Of a DNA stretch of 64,000 nt, positions 1-12,245 are shown in pieces. This DNA is from Epiperipatus broadwayi (taxonomy: Eukaryota > Onychophora > Udeonychophora > Euonychophora > Peripatidae), in contig JAQFVV010012416.1 in NCBI GenBank assembly GCA_028023455.1, positions 3,331,594 through 3,395,593 on the forward strand, written 5' to 3'. Position 1 is the stretch's first letter. Every line of letters starts with the position of its first letter. Made by a program: the position numbers and the translations under genes. The notes under the pieces are model-generated. The model made no database searches and was not told the DNA's origin. It saw only the letters and a list, made by a program, of their open reading frames with translations.

Positions 1-142
1 AAGGTCACTTCAAAAACAAAATATAGTTTTTAAAGTTATTATTTATTAAGATTCACCGCCTGTTTTTATACAATTTAAATCAATAGTATTGTGGTGATGA
101 AGGTCGCTTCAAAAAACTATATTTTGTTTTTGAAGTGACCTT
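1..142. repeat. Short inverted repeat at window start
   Basis: The first ~31 bases (AAGGTCACTTCAAAAACAAA...) recur as their reverse complement at about 112-142, so this is a small palindromic repeat with ~80 bases between the arms. The motif CACTTCAAAAA returns further on, so it is one member of a local family. It may be cut by the window edge. No coding content is seen. Confidence 0.7.
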
Positions 143-388
143 TTGTCACTACAGTAATATTCATTTAGATTGTTTTAGCTATATATAAGTGGTTATAGTA
201 AAAATAAATGATAGTATACAAGAGTAAACTACGTAAAGCTTAAAATTCTTATATATTAAGATTTGATTATGCCTATATACTGCTGTTTATTTTTATTAAT
301 TGCGCAGTTTATACTTTTATACTGCCTTTTATTTTTATTAAATATATATATATATACAACAAAATAAACTTAATCAGTATTATCATAG

Positions 389-600
389 TGACAAACATCA
401 CTTCAAAAAAAAAAAAAAAAATTTAGAATTCTTATTTATAAAGATTCTCAATCGTAAACTTTTTTAAATATACACAAACGGTAATATAATCTAAATGAGT
501 ACTACGGTAGTGACAATCGTCACTTCAAAAACAAAACAGAGTTTATACTTTTTTATTTATTAAGTTTCTCAATCGTAAATTCTTTTCTCTTTTTTTTTAA
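389..600 (+). repeat. Two diverged monomers of the window-start repeat
   Basis: Two direct copies, starting near 389 and 511, share GTGAC...TCACTTCAAAAA, then TTATTTAT(A/T)AAG and TCTCAATCGTAAA. They are about 122 bases apart. The first contains a long A run. They resemble the arms at 1-142, suggesting an old, decayed satellite or MITE cluster. Confidence 0.55.
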
Positions 601-639
601 ATCTTTTCTCTAACAAAAAAAATCATTCCCAATATTTTT

Positions 640-830
640 GAGATTTTGCGACATTTTCCCATTTCCTTAGTTATGTTTAGCGGCCGAGTCTTTCCTATAC
701 TGGTCACATTAAGTAAGGCTTACACGTTAGCGCCAAAAATTTCTATTCTATACCGGTTACTTTTACTCCGTTGATGTGAGCATGCGCATAAACCGAACAT
801 GAGGGAAAATATGGCGACATGCCGAAGTAA
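640..830 (+). promoter_or_regulatory. Candidate promoter / first-exon region
   Basis: CpG dinucleotides are clustered here (GCGGCCGAG, ACGTTAGCGCC, TACCGG, TCCGTTG, ATGCGCATAAACCG), unlike the CpG-poor surroundings. At 811 AATATGGCGACATG resembles the ATGGC core of YY1-type promoter-proximal motifs. It is followed at 827 by GTAAGA, a good splice-donor match. A short first coding exon 811-826 is therefore possible. No TATA box is obvious. This is inference from composition and short motifs only. Confidence 0.25.
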
Positions 831-994
831 GAAGAGATTCAAAACTCTACCATAACAGTGTTAGGGACAGAGAAGATACTTATGGAAAGGTTGACTCTTA
901 CATACCTTTGGGGGATGACTCTAAATCAACCCTTCGTGTCACTCCCAGAAGGAAATTTAACTCTCCTCCTGAAAGGATATGCAAGTTCAAATGA
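803..994 (+). CDS. Unrecognised 63-codon open frame, possible exon
   Basis: A stop-bounded open frame without an ATG runs from 803 to the TGA at 992. Its product is hydrophilic and mixed in composition, with a Ser/Arg/Pro-rich end (TPRRKFNSPPERI). That is unlike the Lys/Asn/Ile/Phe-rich random frames typical of this AT-rich window. It overlaps the ATGGCG start in another frame, so both cannot be coding as read. I do not recognise a family. It could be an exon of a gene extending out of view, an old retrocopy or chance. Confidence 0.25.
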   Translation, partial: GKIWRHAEVRRDSKLYHNSVRDREDTYGKVDSYIPLGDDSKSTLRVTPRRKFNSPPERICKFK

Positions 995-999
995 TATTA

Positions 1000-2100
1000 G
1001 GGCATGTGTGCCGATAAATAGTTATTCATAAAAAAATAATAAATAAGTATCCTCGTGATAAATAGAGATTTAAAACCTGGTAAGATGATTTCCCATTTGC
1101 TAGCTCAGCTTACTCTTTTCTCAGTTAAAGAATGGGGATCGGAAAACTCGCATAATTAACTAATAGGGGGTTAGAGAAAGTAAATGACAAAGAGAATAAA
1201 GAAAAATTATGGCAGTAATCACTTTAGAATTATAATATAAATATTTTATTAACCCATTACCCATACCATTTATAATATGAATACATTCCCAGATCGATTA
1301 GATATACAAAACAAATGTTACACTACAAAATCATAATCATAAAGAAATACTTAATAAAGCAATAATTAAATTAAATAAAGGAAAATTTCTTTCTTAATAA
1401 GAAAATAAATCAAATAATTATATGTGAGAGAGTGACCTGTGGATTATAAATAAACTCACACATATGCATTATGCAGATAAAGAAAAATTAACAAGTTATA
1501 TACAGGTGGGTTTATATACGTATGTACATGAAATATATATTTATGAAATGGATATTAAATTTAAAATAAAATAAACACAAAAAAAATAGTGTACCCGATA
1601 AAGTCTATGAGCATTCTTGTATGGGTTTTGAGTGGGCTATACGTTCATCTACTCGGCAAGAGCTGGACTTGACTGCATTATAAGTTCATACAATTGATCA
1701 TCATCACCTTGGTGCTTGAATCTTGGGGTTTACATTCTTTTGGGATGGCAGGAGTGGAGCTGGACAGACGCGCTGAAGTTGGCTTCTATTCCATGATCAT
1801 TTTATCTGCAAGCGAATGCTTGAGTTTCATCTTTAAGTTGGAGAACGGATATTCAACAGGATATTAAATGATAAAAAATCATCCTTTATAATGGTTTAAG
1901 GATCCTAGGTTAACTTCAGGCTTCGATGGCGTGTTGTAGTTACGCTTCCATCAGAATCAACTGACTGGTTAACTGCTAGGTTATTTCAATGATGGCCAGG
2001 TATTAGAAAACAGTTGCATGACTTCACATGTTTCCAAATAGCATTAGCTTCCCAATAAGATTTGCAAACATGAATTGTCTTTCTTTGACAAAAAAAAGTT
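1000..2100. other. Non-repetitive stretch, possible minus-strand terminal exon
   Basis: No transposon hallmark is visible and complexity is higher than average, especially 1620-2000. On the minus strand a short frame ends at a stop at 1649-1651 (last residues ...LIMQSSPALAE). It is preceded by a possible acceptor (ACCCCAAG) near 1722. Another short mixed-composition minus frame lies near 1905-1975. These could be terminal exons but none is long enough to be convincing. Confidence 0.2.
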
Positions 2101-4100
2101 AGACTGCCTTCCTTATAAAGCAAAGGTGAACTACCTTCTTTGAAAATCAAAAGTCAACTGCCTCTTAATTTCAGAACAGATATCCCACCTCCATACACAA
2201 AAAATAATTAAATCTCATTGAATTGGTTTGACTAATTGTTTTAAGAATTTGATTTCCAATTAGTTTTTTTTGATTTTTTATATCTCCATTCAGATCACAA
2301 TTAAGAAATAATAACATCTTTTTACTCTTGATTAATTTACCTTATCAGAATCGAAGTTTTTTCTGTTTTAACAAACAATTGTTTCATATAACTTGAACAT
2401 TCCTCTCTCCACGCATTATCGCAAGTCTAATTAAACTCTTTTGTGCTGTTAAAAATTAATTTAGCATGGATAGGAAGCCAGAATGCCTTTAGGCTTTTCT
2501 TAAATTTAAGACAATGACTTGCTCAAATGCAACTGAAGAGAAAAATGACTATTAAAACCTCGATTTTGAAATTATTCTTAAAAATTTTTAACCAACAGTA
2601 ATATTTAAAATTTTCCTTTTTACATTTTGTACACACTCAAAAAATATAAATAGAGAATAACAATTTGTTAAATAAATGCTGTTTCTTCAACAAACAAAAA
2701 CATTTAAAATTATAAATACATTTTGGAGTTATCTTTTTCTCTTTTTTAAAAAAATAAAAAAAAACAAAAATCAAAATTGCAAATACATATTTCTAAGCCT
2801 TTAAACATTGGCTTTAATCATATATGTTGTGTGAGAGTTTATGCTATAGCCACAGTTCTCTCTCTTAATTTATAACAAATTTTAATTATATAAATAGTAT
2901 ACCCATCCCCCATTTAATGGCTTTTTATGTAATTTCGACCATTAATTTAGCTGACCTTATCTTGTGCTTGGCCACATCAAACATGCTTGGCACAATATAT
3001 ATATATATATACATCAAACGTGCCTGGCACAATATATATATATATATATATATATATAGCTAATATCATTTAAATGGTAAAACAATGATAGAAAACTATT
3101 AAAACCTTTATCAGTCATCTGCAAGCCATATCCTATAACCTGGACTTAAGGAAAACTTGACTTTCTACATGACTATTTTTTTCCCAGGCAAATAGCCCAT
3201 TTCCATATCACCTGATTGTCTATATATAGTTAGTAAATAGATATTTAATTACTCTTAGCTAGAGATTGAAACAAACGTAAAAACTAAGCAAGTCTTCCTA
3301 CCTGTAAATCCATAAACATGGTGAGTATGCATTCTGCTTCATTGTTTTTCTATAAAGGCTATTGGAGAGACTTTTGCCATGTAGTGGGCTATTAAAAGGT
3401 TTTGTCACCCTTTTTATTAATTTAAAAATTAAAACTTATGTCTAGCTACATTGGTATGAGCCAGATACTTGAAAAAGAAAACAAGCATCCTTGTGAACTG
3501 ACCAAATGTCCTAAGTTCATTTTAGGTCACAGCATGTCAGTAGTCTGTGACAACCACTGCATCATTAAGAATAAAATATTATAGTGTTAATATTAATTTA
3601 CTCGAATATTTGAGCTCTCTTCCAAAAGTGTTTAAAAATTTGTCCATTTTTGAATTGGAAAATTTGTTTGAATTGCTACTGCTAAAAATTTGGATTTTGC
3701 ATTGGACGTGTGGTTTAAAATCTTTTTTAAGATTTAGGTTAGCATAAAAAATTCTAAAGGTCATTCGACTAGTAGTTATAATTTTTAAAACCCATATAAG
3801 CAAATCACATGAATGCTATTGTTATAACTATTTTTCTAAGTTTTCAACTATATATATATTACAATTTAACTTAAAGGTGCCAAATTTTTTATACTCACAA
3901 CTATCATAGCGCTCCCCCCCCCATAAAAATGTAGTATTACTATTAATCATCAGATATACAATTTAGGAAAAATTGTGATTATTTATCACAACTACATGAA
4001 ACAATTATTTCCATTTTTATTTTTTTTGCAATGTGAATCACCTCTAATAAAAATGTTACAGCTTTCTATTTTTACCACATATATTTTACTCACTTAAAAA
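2100..4100. other. AT-rich intergenic DNA with TA microsatellites
   Basis: No supported gene. At 2980-3060 the unit CATCAAAC(A/G)TGC(T/C)(T/G)GGCACAATATATA is present twice, each copy followed by a TA dinucleotide run. A CCCCCCCC run lies near 3914. The small ORFs in 3547-3803 lie on opposite strands of the same AT-rich tract and have no support. Confidence 0.5.
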
Positions 4101-4109
4101 AAAAAAATC

Positions 4110-4440
4110 TCAAGATGCATTTCTTGCTGAACCAGCAACTCTTCAGTAGGCCTAGATCACAATCTCTAATGTGTTATCTTCATTACGGTTGAAGAGTTGG
4201 AGTGTGGGGTGGATTGAAGCCTGTTCATTAAAGTATAAAGATTTATTATCTTAATATATATCTGAGCACTATAGCATATATGTGTGGAGATGATAATCTG
4301 GACCAACTGATGATTGCTGGTTTAGCATGAAATATGCATATTGGTGATTATTTATCTTTTTGACATATGGGTGTTCAAGTGTACCAGTGTTATGAGATAG
4401 AGTGGAGAGTGGTGGGTTGAGTGACAGTCTGTGCTTTATA
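4110..4440 (+). repeat. Family B palindromic repeat, copy 1
   Basis: The left part contains TTGCTGAACCAGCAACTC...TCTAG-type sequence. The right part contains its diverged complement (CTGGACCAACTGATGATTGCTGG, about 4298-4320, followed by TTTAGCATGAAAT). The right end carries GATTATTTATCTTTTTGACAT and a G-rich stretch. The same order of motifs recurs near 15.3, 16.0, 25.2, 27.9, 28.8 and 33.8 kb, so this is an interspersed MITE- or SINE-like family. No ORF of its own. Confidence 0.6.
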
Positions 4441-5381
4441 CCCTATATTTTACATATACACACACAGGTATATAATAAGCCTGTGTTTCAGTTATTATCC
4501 TTATTCAATATTTATACAATATCAAATTACTATAATTTAATCAGATCGCAAACTTTCTGCACTAACATTCTCCCCAAATGGCTACTTTAGCTTAATGATT
4601 ATTAATAAAAATTTATTAGGCTAAAAATGATCATTTCTAGCTCAGATATACACTTTAAACTTTAATTAAAGATTAATATATCCATTATTATTAAATACAA
4701 GTATATGGAATGATTATATTTAATTCTATTAAATTTTTTCCATATGTAACAGCTTAAATATTCTTACACTTTTCCAATTTTGTATATGCTTTTCTTGAAA
4801 TGAACTAGAAATTTATGTGTATATATGAGAGACACCCTAGATATATATGATGCACCCTCATAAAATTGCACTTACGATTACAGATTTAGCATATCCAGTG
4901 TCCTATAGTTAGGAATAATGTTCATCACTTATTGATTATTTTTAATGTTTTACATGGTAGTATATAACTGTAATATTGTGATAGGAAGTACTTTTCACAC
5001 ATGCGCTAAATTTTACAGTGACTCTGTTTAGAGCTTTTTTTTAAATAATTAAATAATTAATTAGGATTTGAACTTGTTGTGAGCCTGATTTTTAAATAGA
5101 CATATTACTCGCACAAATTCAGTTTATAACTATAGCTTTGACCACTCATGGTTCGAAAATGATTATTGGCAGTAGATTGCATATGTGAAGATTAATTGTT
5201 TCAATAATATTACAAATATATTTATCCCTATATTATTAATTATGGCAATACTGTATACACTGAATTTTACTTTCACTCTTCTAACAGTCTTTGTTATTTA
5301 AATAGATTTTTTCATTCTTTAGTATTTAATATGTGTAAGCATCAGTAGTTCAGCTCATTTTTCAACTTCATGAGGTAAAAT
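4440..5381. other. AT-rich intergenic, no feature seen
   Basis: The 62-codon frame ending here has a composition expected by chance. I see no repeat family or coding signal. Confidence 0.5.
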
Positions 5382-5392
5382 AATTATAACCT

Positions 5393-5502
5393 GTCTTGCA
5401 TTGGTGGTCGAGAGGTCAGCGCGACTGCCTTGCACTTGCAGACAGTTTCCCGGGTTGCGGGTTCGCGTCCCGGCCGAAGCTATGACACTTAAAAAAAAAA
5501 AA
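5393..5502 (+). mobile_element. tRNA-derived SINE, copy 1
   Basis: The head is tRNA-like with an A-box (TGGTCGAGAGG) and a B-box (GGGTTCGCGTCCC), ending CCGGCCGAAGCTATGACACTT plus an A-run tail. An 11-bp target-site duplication AATTATAACCT flanks it exactly at 5382-5392 and 5503-5513, which defines the ends and shows insertion by target-primed retrotransposition. Pol III would transcribe it from the internal A/B boxes. Five more copies are in the window. The frame reading through it (5401-5634) is not a gene. Confidence 0.92.
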
Positions 5503-5513
5503 AATTATAACCT

Positions 5514-7304
5514 CTTCCCGAGTACTTACTTCTGCCGAAAATCCCAAGACAATTTCGAATTTGTATTCATGAATTTGATAATAAAATATATACTACTCAT
5601 ATCGACTCTAATATATTATTCACTATTATTTTAATTCTATTTAATTTTTAAAAAATTAAAAGCAAATAAATAACAATTATTTCTGTTATTTATAATGTTT
5701 TCTTTTTTTATGATTTTCAATTCATAGGTAAATTATCTTTTTAATGTCGATAATGCCATTATATTTTTCCATTAATGAACACATTAATTTTTAAGTAAAT
5801 CTTAAGCAATCTCACCTAATTATTACAATGCGAATTTATTTTCAAAAATTTTCAAAGCGATTACTCGCTTTAATTAATGATATTTTATTTAACAATTAAA
5901 ATAACCCTACTGTATATTCGCTATTTGATTTTTTAACAAATACGGTACGAAATATTTCGCCATCTAGTGAATAAAAAAGAAACTAAGATTTATTTCTAGA
6001 CTTTAATTCTAATAATCATTCTCTTCATTGATATTTACTTTCAAATTTTTCTGTGCATATCTAAAATTTTGAATAACAACGAAAACAAAACAGTTCCAAC
6101 ATAAGACCTGATATGATTTTCTCACTCGAAAATGCCATTCATAATGGGTTTTTTTTAATAATAAGGCTTTCTACCTTTGTCCTTTATTCCATATGGATAG
6201 TGAGATGCAAAAGTCTCATGGAATTACCCCCGCCACAAATCATACCATTGTTCTATCAAACGCTCAAAAAAATCAAGAAATGTGACCAGCTCCTTGCCTC
6301 CAGTAAAGTCTTTGCTGACACCTGGTCTTTAATTGCTCTTTCCTTTTCCTGATTATCAATTCCCACCTACCCAGCATTATAGAATAATCATTTATAAAAG
6401 AAAATATTCATGTTTATATTAAAAATGCTAATACCATTAAACAAGTTCTTTGAATCTCTTCACTATACCTAACCACATAAGAGTATAACATTGTGCTCTC
6501 ATAACATAATCTAGCCAGATGACATATAGAACATTATATAATCATATTATTGTACAATTTATTCATTTATTTATCCTTTATTAGTATGTAATCACTATTT
6601 ATTGTTAATAAAATTTTTATTGAAATGAACAAAACAATGGAGTTTAAATAGATAATCGAATGCTTTGTGATCAGAATTCTTAGAACTGAGCTTCATCCAG
6701 GAATAAATAATGCACTTGAGAAAAAGATAATAATAAAGAGCGAAAACACATAACTGACTGAATATGCAAGATGAAAAAATGTCTGAGCTAATTCTTCATA
6801 ATATTTTATAATGGTGTGTGTATGCATGCATGTAATATTTATGAATCCAAATTTATGGCTTCCTTTGTGTTTTATTTAATAATTTTTCACACCATGGATA
6901 ATTAAAATGATAAATATAAAAGATTAAAACACTGCAAATATATATATAGGTTTGGTATATGTTTTTGTAAATAAATATATTAATTTTAAACGAAGTAATT
7001 AACGATTTTAGAAATTATTTGCACAACCCACACGCATATATCAAAGTCTCCCCCCCCCACACACACACACATTAAACAGTGGAAATAATATTTTCTATAA
7101 TACTATTCATTTTTTATGTATTATCATTTATAATTAGTCAAAGAATAGTTCCCATACATAATCCCAGATCAAATCATTAATTCTTCAAATTATGTTAACT
7201 TCATCATTGCTAAATATTATGTCTTATTCATTATTTTCAAGAATATTTCTGATTTCTGTGTGTAATTTTTTTATAAATATTTAAAATCATTTTTTCCAAC
7301 TAAT
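5514..7304. other. AT-rich intergenic, no feature seen
   Basis: Contains a C-run followed by (CA)n at about 7050-7070 and otherwise low-complexity AT DNA. The 79-codon frame at 6113-6352 has no recognisable motif. It has an upstream stop and no flanking splice or polyadenylation pattern, so I do not call it. Confidence 0.45.
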
Positions 7305-7782
7305 CAATATTCAGTCTTGATTTAGTTTGTGTTCACGGCCATTTTGAAACCTAAAAACCACCGCAGACACATCCAACTGATAAACGACATAAATATTGAT
7401 TAAAAGTACTTTAAATTCGTATTTTGGAAATTGTAAGCTAGTAAAAATAATATGCTTTATTTTATTGGTTTTTATATGACGATGCAAAGCCCCAGAATTT
7501 GTGGGGATGGGAAAGGATGGTTTGGCCAATATGATGTATCATCCAAAAGATGCAGAAGTCTGATCAAACCAAGGTAATAATTTCCAAATACTAAAAGATT
7601 ATACTATATGCCCATATGAAATAAAGCATATTATTTTTACTAGCTTATAATTTCTAAAATATGAATTTAAAGTACTTTTATTCAATATTTATGGCATTTA
7701 TCGGTTGAATGTGTCAGCGGTGTTTCAGCTGGTTTTTAGACTAAAATGACCATGAGTGCAAACTAAATCAGCACCCAATATT
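7305..7782. mobile_element. Long palindromic foldback element (~478 bp)
   Basis: The two halves are diverged inverted copies. AATATTCAGTCTTGATTTAG at the left matches the complement of CTAAATCAGCACCCAATATT at the right. The inner stretch TTAAAAGTACTTTAAATTC ... AGCTAGTAAAAATAATATGC is mirrored around 7600-7680. The loop is near 7500-7580. It encodes nothing itself (the 72-codon minus frame is inside an arm). Structure fits a non-autonomous foldback/MITE DNA element. Confidence 0.75.
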
Positions 7783-8397
7783 CTTATTGTATTTATTCTT
7801 CTCTACAATGATATTTCAAAAATCTAGAATGTATTATTCTTTTTTTTTTATTAATTCTGTTTCATAAAAACCTGCATCCCATAAAATGTTTAACTGCTTT
7901 CCTGCTTTAAACTCAAATTCATTAACTCAATTTTAAATCTTTGTAAAAATCGCATATACTTTGTATGTCATTTTTATCTTTAGTTAAAAGCATTAACTTG
8001 TTTTATTCATGTCTGCTAAACAATTTTCTTTCCAAACTTTTCCAATGCTATATTTTTTTCATAGTTTTTGCCTTGACTATCTGCACACACATGCACACAC
8101 AAAAACAATGTCTCATTTTTTAATCAGTTGGGCATGGGCCAATTATTGTTGTTTTGAACCTTAATTGCTCATCAATCAACAATACAAAAATATCTACATG
8201 CCAGAGAATATTGAATGCATAATGAGTCTAATTTAAAAAAACAACAACTCTGATTTCTTGGAAAATTCTTGACTACCAAATATGCTTATTACTGCACCTG
8301 TTGGCAAGCCCCATTACATTAACTATAAATCTGAGAGAATAAGCCTTTGTTTTTCAGTACTAATTTCATCCAAATTAACTACATTTATTTAGAAACT

Positions 8398-9001
8398 TAA
8401 ACCACTAAACATCACATGATCATCATTCTTTTTGCTTACACAAACTGTTTACACAGAGGCAAAACTCTACATACAGTAGGGCCACTTAGTGCAAGCCAGA
8501 GTAATCAGTGAATGCAGGAAGGTTTGTGCAGAAAATCCCTATCTAGTACCTACTCATCCAATATCCCCAGACTAGTTTCTAGCTTGTGGCATTCATCCGT
8601 GAGGAGTCTTGGATCTGAAAGCACTGCCCAATAGGATTATGGTGACTGTGGGTTATTAAAGAACCAAAGATACTGAAAAGTATGGATGCTGAACTGAACT
8701 CAGATCTATACAACTATACAAGCTAATGAGCTTGAATTGAAAATATTGTTGTGTTTTCATTTTGGACTCTAAGCTTTATAGTTAGTTAATAAGGTAAAAG
8801 ATGCTGTGTAAAGGTTGGATTGGATCCTAAATCTAGATGCAGTGCTTTCAGATCCAAAACTTCTCACTGATGATAGCCACTTGCTAGAAACTAGTCTGTG
8901 GATATTGAATGAATAGACACTAGATAGGAATTTTATGTACAAATCTTCCTGAATCCATTGATTACTCTACTTTGCACTGAATATAAGGAGAGTTTTGCCT
9001 C
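8398..9001. mobile_element. Family A palindromic MITE, copy 1 (best preserved)
   Basis: The left end is AAACCACTAAACATCACATG. An inner arm 8458-8628 (GGCAAAACTCTACATACAGT ... GGATCTGAAAGCACTGC) is repeated as its complement at 8838-9001 (ending GAGAGTTTTGCCT). The halves agree over ~165 bases with scattered differences, so a transcript or single strand would fold into a long hairpin. No ORF. The family recurs near 14.1, 18.8-19.8, 30.4-31.1, 42.9-45.0, 51.6 and 63.0 kb. Confidence 0.85.
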
Positions 9002-9540
9002 TAAATATTTAGATACTCATGTAATAATATTAAATAAAAAGCATATATCTAATTTTTCTTATATTCATCTATTCTATCAGATGTGCACATATCTTTTAAT
9101 GCTTGATGTTATATGTTTGTTCATCTTTTAATTCTTGTGTTATGTAAATTCTCAAAAAATCATCTTTTTCTAATTCACGGTTGTTGTTTTTTTTAAATAC
9201 TAAAAAAAATGATACAATTTGCTTTATAAAATAAATTGATAAATCAGTAAAGCTTATATTTTTCTCTTCCATTTCTGTTTTCATGTAATAAAATGTTCCC
9301 CGAATAAAAAAATATTCATAAATAAGAAATGTTTATATAAATTGTAGAGGCGTCATGGAACTAATTATTCTAATATTCTTACATTTTGCTGCATTAAGTC
9401 TTCTGTTTTTAATGGAATCATAAAATTATAAAGAAAAGTTAGACTGTTTCTCAACTTAATTTTTTTTCTTAACCGACAGCTAAACAATTAAAATCTTAGG
9501 TGAGCTATATTTGTTTTTACCTATTTTTAATTATTATTAT
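9002..9540. other. AT-rich spacer, no feature seen
   Basis: The short frames here show no coding-like composition. No repeat arms are recognised. Confidence 0.4.
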
Positions 9541-9544
9541 TTTA

Positions 9545-10560
9545 GTACAAATGAAAGATTGTTCAGTTATTATCACCTCAATTTCAACCATTACTGATAT
9601 GCTACAAAATACAGGTGCTTCAAGTTTAATCCCAGTTCCCCTTGCCTATGTCATTATGGATATATTCTTGTTTTATTTATCCAGTTCGTATATGGTCTTC
9701 TTCTAGGTCTTCTACAATTTTTGAAATCTTATTTAAAAATTTAACCCTCCATCTATCCATGTCTTTTGTAAAATATGTCATTCCCCACTCCATTTTAACT
9801 GTCGATTCTTCCAATTCCAATTTAATATTTTTTTATTACTCTTCCTTTGAGTATTCAAGCTTTAGATCTACATAAAGCACAAGTAAAATACTTTTTGTGT
9901 TTTGACTTATTTCTTTATAATATTGTATTAAATTTTTCTGCCAAAAATATTCCATCAAAGTTTAAATCTGTGATTATTTTTTTCCAATGTTTTTATCTAT
10001 ATTTAATAATCTGACTAAGATATTTGTAGTTCTTAGCTTATTTTTATTTATTGCTATCAATTTTTATTTTCTATTTTTTTGAAAAATCATTGAAGACTAT
10101 ATTAATCATGTTTGTAATCTTTAATTCTACTTTTTCACTTCCATCTGAAAACTCTTACACCTTTTCCTGAAGTTACAAATCAATAAAATATCACATGACT
10201 CTTGATTGTATGTTGCTGTTTTAGCAGCATGCATTTTTCTTTCACCATTTTTACACCCCCTATTGTATGCTTTTGTAACTAATAGATGCCAGATGATAGT
10301 GTTAATAAATCCCATGCTACCTTATTCAAGGCTCCTCATTGATGAAAACCATATAATTGAAATTAATTTGCATGATTTTGGATAGGACTGCACAGAATAT
10401 TAATTTATTAAGGATTACCATCTGGTATCTATTATTTACTAAAGATTACACTAGGTGGCATAGCAATGATGAACAAAAAATATTTGCTTCTATTTTCTGA
10501 AGTTTTGTAGCATTATATTCAAATACACTTACATCATCTGCAAAATCTAAATGATTTAAG
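9545..10560 (-). pseudogene. Decayed RTE-like LINE reverse transcriptase
   Basis: Read on the minus strand in shifting frames, LNHLDFADDVSVFE near 10540-10500 is the catalytic YADD-type motif of a reverse transcriptase. Further downstream come a YKYLSQII-like segment near 10000-9980 and, at 9860-9690, RRPRRRPYTNWI. The last corresponds to the RGRPxxRWxDD signature near the C-terminus of 'endonuclease-reverse transcriptase' LINEs. Frames change several times and stops are frequent, so the copy is dead. A family A-like piece (about 10370-10480) interrupts it. The clade is inferred from motif style, not a search. Confidence 0.65.
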
Positions 10561-10679
10561 TCATGTTCCCCTTTTGATAAAGTTATTTTTTAGGTACTAC
10601 TTCATTCTTGTATAAAAATTAATTTCTACTTTTATTTATTTAGTTTTCCATTTTTAATTCTGTATTGGATATCCATCTC

Positions 10680-11345
10680 AGCTAAGGATGAAAACTGTCT
10701 TCAGAATATGTTGAATAAATTGTAGGAATGATGTATGGAATATGGAATGAAGATTAATGTTGAGAAGACTTATGAATAGGAAGAAATGCAAAAAGACTGC
10801 AAATTGAAATTCATGATAATAGTTCAACAAGTAAAGGGATTTAGATAGTTGGGTAGTTGGTTGAGTGAGAATGAAAGAAGTGAAAATGAAGTTGAAAGAA
10901 AAATAGCATTGGCAAAGAAAGCACTTACTAAGGGAAGAATATTTTTTAGATCTCTGAAAAAAGAGTTGAGGAAAAGATTAATTATATGCTATATGTGGAG
11001 TTTGCTATTGTATGGTTGTGAAATGTGGATACTGAATAATAAAATTAGAAACAGATAGAGGAGCTTTTGAGATGTGGACATAGAGAAGAAAGAAAAAAAA
11101 ATCAGTTGGGTGAGTAAAATAACAAAGGATGTTTTGAAAAGAGTAAATGTAAAAAAGTAATTGAGAAAGTATGAAAGGTGTTTTGGAGGGAATGATGAGT
11201 AGAAACATGAAGAAAAGATGCAAAAAACACTTTATTGGATGATACAAAAAATGGGGGAAATTACATGGAGTTGAAGAGCTGGACAATGAAGAGAACGGAG
11301 TTGAAAAAATGTCCATATGACAAAATACCATTGATGATGATGATC
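10680..11345 (+). pseudogene. RTE-like LINE C-terminal fragment (plus strand)
   Basis: The start matches the palm/thumb end of a LINE RT (LQNMLNKL, YGMKINVEKT, then GSWLSENERSENEVERKIAL). It continues into the LLYGCEMWIL motif near 11010 that follows the thumb in this LINE group, and KISWVSKITKDVLKRVN past a frameshift near 11075. It ends in GATGATGATGAT near 11334, a typical simple-repeat LINE tail. The longest open piece is 10849-11058. The 58.0-58.6 kb minus fragment is the same family. 5' truncated and inactive. Confidence 0.75.
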
Positions 11346-12245
11346 TGTCTCAGAAAAAAATCTTTATGATATTAATGTGTAATTTAATCTCTATTACTGC
11401 ATTTTGATGAATATTCTTTAAATTTGACTCTACCCAAAGTTGTTGTTTCATAGTTTGCATGACTATAAAAATGCTTATAGAATCAAATATCTTATTGCAA
11501 TCTCCAAATTCAAAGCATAAAGATAATCTCATAATTATTTCTTTTCTTCAATTTTTTAAAATATTTTTTTTACATGATCTAATATACTCTCAAACCCAGT
11601 GTTTTGGGGTTTTCTTTTTCTTTTCTTTTTTTGTTAATTAAAATATTCAATAGGTGGAAGCACAATTAAGTAGTGATCATGTGATGTTTAGTTCTTTTAG
11701 ATTAGCTAGTTAATAGTAAAGGAGAAATGAATTTGAACAAAAGGTGTTTGAAAAGTTATATAATGATAAATAAAATATGATAGAAAGTCTGACAGTCTTA
11801 AAGGAAATTTATTATTGATGCAAATAAAGGAGGTTTGGATTCAAGGAAAGAAGGCAAAATGGATATATAGTTTATGTGAACATTGAAGGTCTATATCAAT
11901 TGTTTACTTTTTGGATAGTAGGATTTGTAAAGATAATCGGTCTTAATGGTATAAAAAATGGGAGAACATAAAAGATGAAGGAACAAAAAATGATGAGATG
12001 TTTTTGTTTGTTTAAATTTTTATAGCAAGAACAGAAAATGAGAATATGATACAGAAATTGTAGAGAGGTGAGGCTCCAATTGTCACTTTTAGTGATTCAA
12101 ATTATTATGAACTCCTGAATAATAAACCATTTGATTAGTTTCCAGTAAATCAATATTAAAAAATGCATTAGAGCTACACAAATAATTTAGTGATTATAGA
12201 TTAGAAATTATTTTTTTATCTTTCCTATTGCATTGCCAAATCCAT
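11345..12245. other. AT-rich DNA, one family A terminal fragment
   Basis: Around 11668-11695 AGTGATCATGTGATGTTTAG is a stranded family A end. The rest has no supported feature. Several purine-rich plus-strand pieces (11800-12070) could be highly decayed LINE sequence but show no motif. Confidence 0.4.

Noticed and set aside
5401-5634. 77-codon frame starting in the SINE
   Set aside because: The start is within the tRNA-like SINE body and the rest is AT-rich flank.
11005-11331. 108-codon minus-strand frame
   Set aside because: Antisense shadow of the purine-rich LINE C-terminal region at 10680-11345.
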